From the NCBI GenBank assembly GCA_003230635.1, contig QIFF01000018.1:1-6560 (forward strand): DNA of 6,560 nucleotides. Reading direction: 5' to 3'. The notes under the pieces were generated by a model. It did no database searches. It was given only the letters and a program-made list of their open reading frames with translations, and was not told the origin of the DNA. Below are positions 1 through 4,340 of the stretch, piece after piece. How positions within the stretch are numbered: the first letter of the stretch is position 1; the number at the start of each line of letters is the position of its first letter. The translations under genes were made by a program, and so were the position numbers. The stretch comes from a bacterium (GTDB taxonomy: Bacteria; SZUA-182).

Positions 1-91
1 AAAAATCACCCTTGGAAGAATTTTTCTTTCGGAGCTAAAACCGGACATTTTTAACTTTTTTAAAATAGGACATTTCTATTTGTGGTTGACA
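1..91. mobile_element. Probable terminus of an IS21-like insertion sequence (element lies to the left)
   Basis: Two direct copies of GGACATTT (43-50 and 68-75), 25 bases apart and each followed by a T-rich stretch, end at a TTGACA (86-91). Read on the minus strand this starts TGTCAACCAC and continues with two ATGTCC-containing repeats. That is the layout of IS21-family ends: terminal TG..CA plus multiple internal transposase-binding repeats. No transposase gene lies in the window; istA and istB would be to the left. The family assignment comes from recalled pattern, not a search, and the exact boundary at 91 is inferred from the terminal CA. Confidence 0.4.
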
Positions 92-107
92 CTCAAGAAG
101 GAGGGAC

Positions 108-136
108 TTGACAGACACACCTTTTTCTGATAGGTT
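108..136 (+). promoter_or_regulatory. Candidate sigma-70-type promoter for the cobalamin riboswitch and cbiMQ
   Basis: A consensus -35 box TTGACA (108-113) is followed 17 bases later by TAGGTT (131-136). That -10 hexamer is weak, but TG at 128-129 gives it an extended -10 form. Transcription would begin close to 142-145, right at the 5' strand of riboswitch helix P1, which fits a leader transcript. Another TTGACA at 86-91, in the putative IS end, has no good -10 partner. Confidence 0.5.
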
Positions 137-141
137 GCCAA

Positions 142-313
142 TATAGATTCGGGTGCTCCGATCGGGGAGAATAGGGAAGGCCGTGCAAATCGGCCGCGGG
201 CCCGTCGCTGTAAGCGGGGACGATGGCTCCATGAATGCCACTGGCCTTATAAGGCTGGGAAGGCTGGAGCCGGTAGGACGATCCGCAAGCCAGAAGACCT
301 GCCTGAATCTGTA
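142..313 (+). ncRNA. Cobalamin (adenosylcobalamin-type) riboswitch aptamer
   Basis: The conserved blocks occur in the right order. Helix P1 is closed by AGATTC (145-150) and GAATCT (305-310). Next come GGGTGC, GAATAGGGAA, GCCGTGCAAATCGGC, the CCCGTCGCTGTAAGCGGGG hairpin, GCCACTGG (237-244) with CTGGGAAGGC, and the B12 box AAGCCAGAAGACCTGCC (287-303). This RNA binds a B12 coenzyme and normally turns off cobalamin synthesis or cobalt uptake genes when B12 is plentiful. It sits directly upstream of cbiM with a terminator between, so control is most likely by premature transcription termination. Confidence 0.95.
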
Positions 314-314
314 A

Positions 315-342
315 AGCTGCAAGCCGTGGCAAGGTTGTAGCT
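315..342 (+). promoter_or_regulatory. Leader hairpin between aptamer and terminator
   Basis: AGCTGCAA (315-322) pairs with TTGTAGCT (335-342), an 8-bp stem with one G-U pair and a 12-base loop. It lies between P1 of the riboswitch and the terminator, so it may be part of the expression platform. I could not identify a clear antiterminator that competes with the terminator 5' arm. Confidence 0.4.
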
Positions 343-370
343 GAAATAAAAGATGGCGGAGAACTCAGGG

Positions 371-413
371 CGCCCCATCCTTCATTACGAGGGATGGGGC
401 GTTTTTACTTTTT
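371..413 (+). terminator. Intrinsic terminator of the riboswitch expression platform
   Basis: CGCCCCATCC (371-380) pairs perfectly with GGATGGGGCG (392-401). Three further pairs, one of them G-U, continue inward to close a 5-base loop (384-388). TTTTTACTTTTTT follows. The hairpin ends just before the cbiM ribosome site (415-420) and does not cover it. This points to control of transcription elongation rather than ribosome access. Confidence 0.92.
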
Positions 414-429
414 TAGGGAGAAAACCAGA

Positions 430-1434
430 ATGCACATCGCAGAGGGAATTATCACCGGCGCTCCAGTCCTGGGCTACACCCTGGCCGGGATGGGCCTGGT
501 CGGCTGGGGCGCCAGGCGGATGAAAGGCTTTAGCGCCCGCCACCCTGAGGATAAGCCCCTGCTGGGGATGGGCGGGGCTTTTGTTTTCTTCTTGTCCCTG
601 ATTCCCATTCCCGCCTTTAGCGGCACCTGCTCCCACCCCTGCGGCTCACCCCTGCTCGCCATCCTCCTGGGGCCGTCCATTGGGATTGCCCTGACCGGAA
701 TCAGTTTATTATTACAGGCGGCCTTCTTCGCTCACGGGGGATTTTCCACCTGGGGAGCCAACGTAGTCGCCCTGGGGCTTTTTGGCGGCCTCTTCGGCTG
801 GGGAGCCTTCAAACTGGGGCGCAAACTTGGCCTGCCCGTCTGGGCGGCGGGATGCCTGGGGGGGCTGTTAGGGGACATTATGGTCTATGCCGCTTCGGGC
901 CTGATACTAGGGGGTGCCCTGGCAAACGCCCCCAGCCCTCAATACAGCCTCAACGGCTATCTCTCTGTGATTTACCTGGCCTACCTTCCCACCCAGGGGC
1001 CGATTGCCCTGATGGAAATGGTCTTGACCGGCCTGGTTCTCCACTATGCCTACCGCCAGCGCCCGGAGGTGCTGGAAAACCTGGGCGTGCTTCCTGCGCG
1101 GGTAATCGGCCTGTTGGCCCTGGTTCTGGCCACCGGCTTACTCCTGGGTCAGCCCATCCCGAGCCAGGCTAAAACCGTCCCTGCGGTGGAGGAAAGTGAG
1201 GGAATGATGGGAATGGACGAGGCGGTTAACGAAAAACTGGCGCAAGCGGCCGGACAGGCCGCCCGCAGTCCCTTTATCGACACCGAGTCCCTGGGGGACG
1301 ACGTCTGGAACGCCCTCTTGCTCCTGGCAGGGGGCGGCTGTGGTTTCGTCATCGGCAGGGGGTGGCATCTTCTGTTTGGCAAGGAAAAGAGGGCACTCCG
1401 GCAAGAGGGAACGCTGCCTTCCAGGGAGACCTGA
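430..1434 (+). CDS. cbiM: Cobalt ECF transporter substrate-binding subunit CbiM, with CbiN-like C-terminal extension
   Basis: Membrane S-component that binds Co2+ for import to supply cobalamin synthesis. The start at 430 is chosen because AGGGAG (415-420) precedes it and because it gives the family N-terminus MHIAEG. In the related NikM structure the metal is held by the Met1 amine, His2 and a later His, which would be His69 in GTCSHPCGSP here. Several hydrophobic segments fill residues 1-210, the usual CbiM length. Residues ~222-240 and ~293-310 add two more hydrophobic segments, joined by a ~50-residue polar loop rich in Glu, Asp and Ala. CbiN, normally separate, has a similar two-helix layout. 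The protein has 334 residues. Its stop is one base before the cbiQ GTG, so translation is probably coupled. Expression should fall when B12 is abundant. Family certain; Co versus Ni preference is inferred from the B12 riboswitch. Confidence 0.93.
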   Translation: MHIAEGIITGAPVLGYTLAGMGLVGWGARRMKGFSARHPEDKPLLGMGGAFVFFLSLIPIPAFSGTCSHPCGSPLLAILLGPSIGIALTGISLLLQAAFFAHGGFSTWGANVVALGLFGGLFGWGAFKLGRKLGLPVWAAGCLGGLLGDIMVYAASGLILGGALANAPSPQYSLNGYLSVIYLAYLPTQGPIALMEMVLTGLVLHYAYRQRPEVLENLGVLPARVIGLLALVLATGLLLGQPIPSQAKTVPAVEESEGMMGMDEAVNEKLAQAAGQAARSPFIDTESLGDDVWNALLLLAGGGCGFVIGRGWHLLFGKEKRALRQEGTLPSRET

Positions 1435-1435
1435 C

Positions 1436-2113
1436 GTGGGAGGCCAACTTTGCCTGCAAGAATTTTCCGCCATTGAAGCCTACCAGCATCAGGCAGGCGG
1501 CCTGGGCCTCAACCGCTGGGATGCCCGCCCCAAGCTAGCCCTTCTGATAGTCGTCAGCGCCCTGAATGTAATTGTCGCCCAGGGCTGGCTCTCGCTGAGC
1601 CTGTGGCTGGCAGGGCTGGCCCTGGTGGGATACTCCCGCATTCCCTGGCGACTCTTTGCCCTCTTCCTGCTGGCCCCCGCCTGGGCCACCCTGGTGGTGG
1701 TCTTCGGCTTCGCCCTGGGCTTCGGCAGCGACCCCCTGCTGCAAATAGGCCCCTTTAGCTTTTACCGCCAGGGAATGATGCTGGGACTCTCCGCCGCCGC
1801 CCGGGTGGGGTGTGAAATGACCTGGATGGCGGCGGTTCTGCTTACCACCCCCGTCAACCGGGTAATTTCAGCCCTTGCCTGGTTCCGCCTTCCCCAGATA
1901 CTGCTGGAAGCCCTGGCCCTGACCTACCGCTACATCTTCCTCTTGTTTGAGGAGTTCCAGCGCATGTTAATCGCCGCCCGCTCCCGGGGGGGGATGGGTA
2001 ATTTAAGCGCTAGCTTGCGCAGCATGGGCATGATCGTGGCCCAGGTGTTTTTGCGCAGCTATGACCGCTCCCGCCGCATCCAGGCCGCCATCCTGGCCCG
2101 GGGCGGCGAGTAG
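1436..2113 (+). CDS. cbiQ: Cobalt ECF transporter transmembrane (T) subunit CbiQ
   Basis: Transmembrane coupling subunit that links metal-binding CbiM to the ATPase CbiO. I start it at GTG 1436: AGGGAG (1423-1428) lies 7 bases upstream, and the upstream extension of the frame only shadows cbiM. The resulting 225-residue protein has the N-terminal feature LNRWDARPKLALL (residues 25-37), typical of the family, then several membrane segments. Two Ala-Arg-Ser/Gly coupling motifs follow: ARSRG (181-185) and ARG (221-223, just before the C-terminus). In ECF T-subunits these motifs contact the ATPases. No ATP-binding partner follows. The next gene starts 153 bases downstream, is unrelated and has lower GC, so CbiO must be encoded elsewhere or be missing. 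Confidence 0.92.
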   Translation: MGGQLCLQEFSAIEAYQHQAGGLGLNRWDARPKLALLIVVSALNVIVAQGWLSLSLWLAGLALVGYSRIPWRLFALFLLAPAWATLVVVFGFALGFGSDPLLQIGPFSFYRQGMMLGLSAAARVGCEMTWMAAVLLTTPVNRVISALAWFRLPQILLEALALTYRYIFLLFEEFQRMLIAARSRGGMGNLSASLRSMGMIVAQVFLRSYDRSRRIQAAILARGGE

Positions 2114-2144
2114 AAACAAGCCCTTAGCTAAAGGTGAAAACTCC

Positions 2145-2173
2145 TTGACATCCGCCTTACGCTGGTGTAACTT
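2145..2173 (+). promoter_or_regulatory. Weak promoter candidate upstream of the lipoprotein cluster
   Basis: A perfect TTGACA (2145-2150) is followed after 17 bases by TAACTT (2168-2173), which matches TATAAT at only three positions. A second TTGACA at 2196-2201 has no recognisable -10 partner. I see no terminator after cbiQ in 2114-2266, only a short TTAGCTAA palindrome (2124-2131) without a T-tract, so read-through from cbiMQ is possible. Confidence 0.3.
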
Positions 2174-2266
2174 GAAAAGTAAAAGAAAGGGGGTGTTGAC
2201 AGAGATTTTATTGCCTTGAGGAGGGTTTTTGAGTATTCGGTATCCTTTTAAAAACAGGAGGGGGAG

Positions 2267-2584
2267 ATGAAGAAAATTGCTGGGTTGATATGTATTCTCA
2301 GTTTATTGTTTGTAGTGGCCTGTGCTCCAGTTCATACCCCGGCGGGAACAGCTGGTGTAATCTTTACTGAGGCGAAATTTCCAGGTACGGCCACGGGGGA
2401 AAAAGGTTCAAAAGTAGGGACTGCTGAGAGTGAGTCTCTTCTATGCATCATCTCAAGGGGAGATGCCAGTATAGAAACGGCTGCTAAAAACGGCGGTATC
2501 ACCAAGATAAAAACCGTAGACTATAAGGTATTTAGCATCCTGGGTCTGTACGGTAGGCTCACCACTGTAGTTACAGGTGATTAG
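2267..2584 (+). CDS. TRL-like lipoprotein, copy 1
   Basis: Small predicted lipoprotein (105 residues) of the TRL-like family (named for tRNA-associated locus, PF13146 as I recall it); no biochemical function is established. A Lys-Lys n-region and hydrophobic core lead to the lipobox VVAC, with lipidation predicted at Cys19. The next residue is Ala, so by the E. coli rule it would not be held in the inner membrane. The mature part carries the family signature: SKVGTA, then GDASIETAAKNGGITKIKTVD (residues ~66-86), then SILGLYGRLTTVVTGD to the end. AGGAGGGGGAG directly before the ATG (2256-2266) is a very strong ribosome site. It resembles the gene at 2970 most closely in this C-terminal half. 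An antisense frame over this gene is taken as a shadow. Confidence 0.8.
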   Translation: MKKIAGLICILSLLFVVACAPVHTPAGTAGVIFTEAKFPGTATGEKGSKVGTAESESLLCIISRGDASIETAAKNGGITKIKTVDYKVFSILGLYGRLTTVVTGD

Positions 2585-2602
2585 GCTTCTTTTGGGGGTG
2601 TC

Positions 2603-2636
2603 AGGGGATATGAATCCGAACCCCTCTTTTGTTTTT
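2603..2636 (+). terminator. Possible intrinsic terminator after the first TRL-like gene
   Basis: AGGGG (2603-2607) can pair with CCCCT (2621-2625) around a 13-base loop, followed by CTTTTGTTTTTG. The stem is only 5 bp, with an alternative inner GGAT/ATCC pairing, so efficiency is uncertain. Position 19 bases after the stop and the T-tract support the call. Confidence 0.45.
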
Positions 2637-2883
2637 GTAGCTTGCCCGTGAAAGATAAGTGGCGTGCCTTCATAAGCGATATTATTCTGATTGATGCTAG
2701 CTTGCCCAATGTTTCCCTTTGGCTGTTCGCAGACGCGGGAGGTTAAGGACTTGTCAAGCTTTGTTACACCCGTCTCTTCTGGAGGGAGAAAAAACGTCAA
2801 ACTGGGCATTAAGCCAGGCCCTAACCAGTGACGAAAAATTCAGAATAGAATTTTCTTGGCAGGTGATTTTGGCTGTGATATTT

Positions 2884-2912
2884 TTGACAAGGCGTCATCT
2901 TCACTGTAGTGA
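2884..2912 (+). promoter_or_regulatory. Possible promoter/operator for the second TRL-like gene
   Basis: TTGACA (2884-2889) is a perfect -35 box, but no good -10 follows at 16-18 bases (TAGTGA at 2907-2912). The dyad TCACT-GT-AGTGA (2901-2912) covers that -10 position, which would suit a repressor or activator site. The start codon lies 58 bases further on. Confidence 0.3.
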
Positions 2913-2969
2913 CTAGTAGTAGGTAAATGCTGGAAGTAGAATCTTCATTTACAAGAAAGGAAGACGGGT

Positions 2970-3356
2970 ATGAAAAAGCTGGAAGCTTTGTTGTGTGTTT
3001 TTGCAATGGTTGTCTTGGCAAGTGGTTGTGCTTCTGCACCGCAGGTACGGAACTCTGGTCTTACGGGGGAACAAGCCGGCCCTGCTGTCGCTTATGATGT
3101 CCCCGTGCTAAGTGGTTGTTTGATATTAGACGTTACGCAGCCGCAAACTGTGCGCGGCAGTCAAGTAGAGTTAGGATCTAAGCAGGGGAAATCAACCGCT
3201 ACTTCTATTTTGGGCCTGATTGCTACAGGGGATAGCAGTGTTGCTACCGCCGCTAGAAATGGTGGAATTAAAAAAATCAAAACCGCCGACGTCCATGTAA
3301 ATAGCATCCTTATGGGTCTATACACCGAAGTTACTACGATCGTAACCGGTGAGTAA
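2970..3356 (+). CDS. TRL-like lipoprotein, copy 2
   Basis: Predicted lipoprotein of 128 residues and the longer relative of the gene at 2267. The signal peptide MKKLEALLCVFAMVVLASGC has the lipobox ASGC with Cys20; Ala follows, again not the inner-membrane retention signal. After a ~40-residue variable part come the TRL-family elements: SKQGKSTATSILGLIATGD (residues ~70-88), SSVATAARNGGIKKIKTADVHV, and a C-terminal LYTEVTTIVTGE. It keeps the SILGLIATGD block, which copy 1 has as SLLCIISRGD, so copy 2 looks closer to the usual family form. GAAAGGAAG about 10 bases before the ATG is a good ribosome site. A 385-base gap and its own promoter candidate separate it from copy 1. Function unknown; a cell-envelope role is inferred from lipidation. 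Confidence 0.82.
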   Translation: MKKLEALLCVFAMVVLASGCASAPQVRNSGLTGEQAGPAVAYDVPVLSGCLILDVTQPQTVRGSQVELGSKQGKSTATSILGLIATGDSSVATAARNGGIKKIKTADVHVNSILMGLYTEVTTIVTGE

Positions 3357-3390
3357 CACGGAACAGGCCCAACACAAGGGTTTTGGATAA

Positions 3391-3439
3391 AACACCTACG
3401 GCAGGTTGGAGAAATAACCCAATCTGCCGTTTTGGTGTT
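3391..3439 (+). terminator. Large hairpin between TRL-like and BamE-like genes; terminator or attenuator
   Basis: ACGGCAGGTTGG (3398-3409) pairs with CCAATCTGCCGT (3419-3430) as 12 bp with one G-U pair and a 9-base loop. After a small internal bulge, AACACC (3391-3396) pairs with GGTGTT (3434-3439). A four-T run (3430-3433) directly follows the main stem. The whole structure lies 34 bases after the stop of the second TRL-like gene and 15 bases before the next start. It could end transcription, attenuate it, or stabilise the upstream mRNA. Confidence 0.6.
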
Positions 3440-3454
3440 CAGGCTTGCTATGCA

Positions 3455-3877
3455 ATGAAAACAAATAATAAGAGATGCCCCCGACTCGTGGCCAACCCTT
3501 ACGGCTTAACCCTGCTCTTGCTCTGCCTATGTTTTAGCGGTTGCAGTTTTGGGAAGTACGGTGCGGGAGAGTTGAGCTACTTTGAGAGCAAAAGGCCTGA
3601 TGACTTAAAAAATAGAACTAAGCCGGAAATTGTTTCCCGGCTGGGTGTACCGGAGCGTGTCGCCCTTGAGGGCGACAGGGAATACTGGTGGTATTCTAAG
3701 AGAGGAGGCTGGGGGGGGTATATTCCTCCCATTCCCATGTTTGGCACATTCCTTGGCATAACAAAGAGCAAGAATCTGGTGCTGGAATTTCAAGGGGATA
3801 GAGTGGCCAGTTACTACCTGTGGAGGGATGGGTTCTCCTTTGCTATCTGCAACATGCCCGGAGCAGTGGCTAATTGA
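3455..3877 (+). CDS. BamE/SmpA-like lipoprotein, copy 1
   Basis: Predicted lipoprotein, 140 residues from the ATG at 3455. This start gives a normal signal peptide with lipobox FSGC (Cys30; next residue Ser). An upstream TTG at 3383 would add 24 residues encoded through a strong hairpin, so I reject it. The ribosome site is poor (AGG at 3441-3443). The mature part shows the BamE/SmpA-type pattern: TKPEIVSRLGVPERV (residues ~57-71), then EYWWY, and a later VLEFQGDRVASYYL strand pair. BamE itself is a small outer-membrane lipoprotein of the beta-barrel assembly machine, but many other lipoproteins share its fold, so a Bam role is not implied. It is paralogous to the next gene; both share GCxFGKxG after the lipobox and end in GAVAN. 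A longer Gly/Pro-rich loop (WGGYIPPIPMFG) is special to this copy. Confidence 0.75.
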   Translation: MKTNNKRCPRLVANPYGLTLLLLCLCFSGCSFGKYGAGELSYFESKRPDDLKNRTKPEIVSRLGVPERVALEGDREYWWYSKRGGWGGYIPPIPMFGTFLGITKSKNLVLEFQGDRVASYYLWRDGFSFAICNMPGAVAN

Positions 3878-3890
3878 AAATATTTGAACT

Positions 3891-4298
3891 ATGAGGAAAA
3901 AGATAATTCCCGGAAAATATAATAAGTTAATTTATCCAGCCTGCTATAGCTGTGTTCTTTTGTTTTTAATGGGATTTTTTATAATGGGCTGTGCCTTTGG
4001 TAAGCACGGCCAGGCAAATAGCGGTTATTTTGGCGTAGAACTCCCCCCCATTCCACCGGGAATGAATAAAACTGAGGTGATCAGAACCCTGGGCGTACCT
4101 GACTCCTCAGTCAGCTTTGGAGGGAACGAATACTGGCGTTACCGCAATGTGAGCGGTTGGTTCCTTTTATTCGTGGGATCAACTAACGAAAAAGATTTAA
4201 TAATCGAATTTAGTGAAAACAAGGTGAGGACTAGCTATCTAACAGAGAAGGGATCCTCCTTTGGAATTTTTATGATCCAAGGTGCTGTAGCGAATTAA
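3891..4298 (+). CDS. BamE/SmpA-like lipoprotein, copy 2
   Basis: Predicted lipoprotein of 135 residues, 13 bases after the previous gene and clearly its paralog. A basic n-region (MRKKIIPGKYNK) and hydrophobic core end in the lipobox IMGC (Cys34; next residue Ala). The BamE/SmpA signature is clear: PPGMNKTEVIRTLGVPDSS (residues ~56-74), followed by EYWRYRN, then DLIIEFSENKVRTSYL and the shared C-terminus GAVAN. It lacks the Gly/Pro loop of copy 1 and is closer to canonical BamE spacing. There is no Shine-Dalgarno sequence in TTGAAAATATTTGAACT before the ATG. Translation probably depends on ribosomes ending on the upstream gene. The start is the only ATG that leaves a full signal peptide. Exact function unknown. 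Confidence 0.76.
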   Translation: MRKKIIPGKYNKLIYPACYSCVLLFLMGFFIMGCAFGKHGQANSGYFGVELPPIPPGMNKTEVIRTLGVPDSSVSFGGNEYWRYRNVSGWFLLFVGSTNEKDLIIEFSENKVRTSYLTEKGSSFGIFMIQGAVAN

Positions 4299-4340
4299 AG
4301 AAAGACACTTCCTGAAAATCCTAGTTTTTTTGAGGTCCAA

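Larger units (their letters stand above)
2585..2969 (+). other. 385-base intergenic region without a supported gene
   Basis: Besides the terminator candidate at its left end, this stretch holds a 10-base direct repeat TAGCTTGCCC (2638-2647 and 2698-2707, spaced exactly 60), an inverted repeat AAAATTC/GAATTTT (2835-2841, 2848-2854), a TTGACA (2884-2889), and a palindrome TCACT-GT-AGTGA (2901-2912). Short open frames on both strands (plus about 2719-2916; minus 2821-3039 and 2453-2809) have no recognised domain, and only a purine run near 2771-2780 resembles a ribosome site. The middle part (about 2690-2830) could be a decayed mobile or repeated sequence, but I cannot prove it. Confidence 0.5.

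Noticed and set aside
394..429. Upstream extension of cbiM by 12 codons
   Set aside because: It would be encoded inside the terminator hairpin and T-tract; the start at 430 has a ribosome site and gives the metal-binding MHI N-terminus.
1340..1435. Upstream extension of cbiQ
   Set aside because: It overlaps the cbiM end in another frame and has no family similarity; GTG at 1436 has AGGGAG at the right distance.
2601..2626. tRNA T-arm-like sequence (GGTTCGGATTC on the minus strand), possible attachment-site relic
   Set aside because: The loop is far too long (13 bases) for a T-arm and no other tRNA part or integrase is present; better read as a terminator hairpin.
2453..2809. Minus-strand open frame of 118 codons
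   Set aside because: Half of it is antisense to the TRL-like gene, with no ribosome site and no recognised domain. Its unexplained part is kept only as possible debris in the intergenic region.
2719..2916. Plus-strand 65-codon frame in the intergenic gap
   Set aside because: No ribosome site, no signal peptide or domain, and atypical composition.
3383..3454. TTG start adding 24 residues to the first BamE-like gene
   Set aside because: The extra residues run through a strong hairpin and would place a polar region before the signal peptide.
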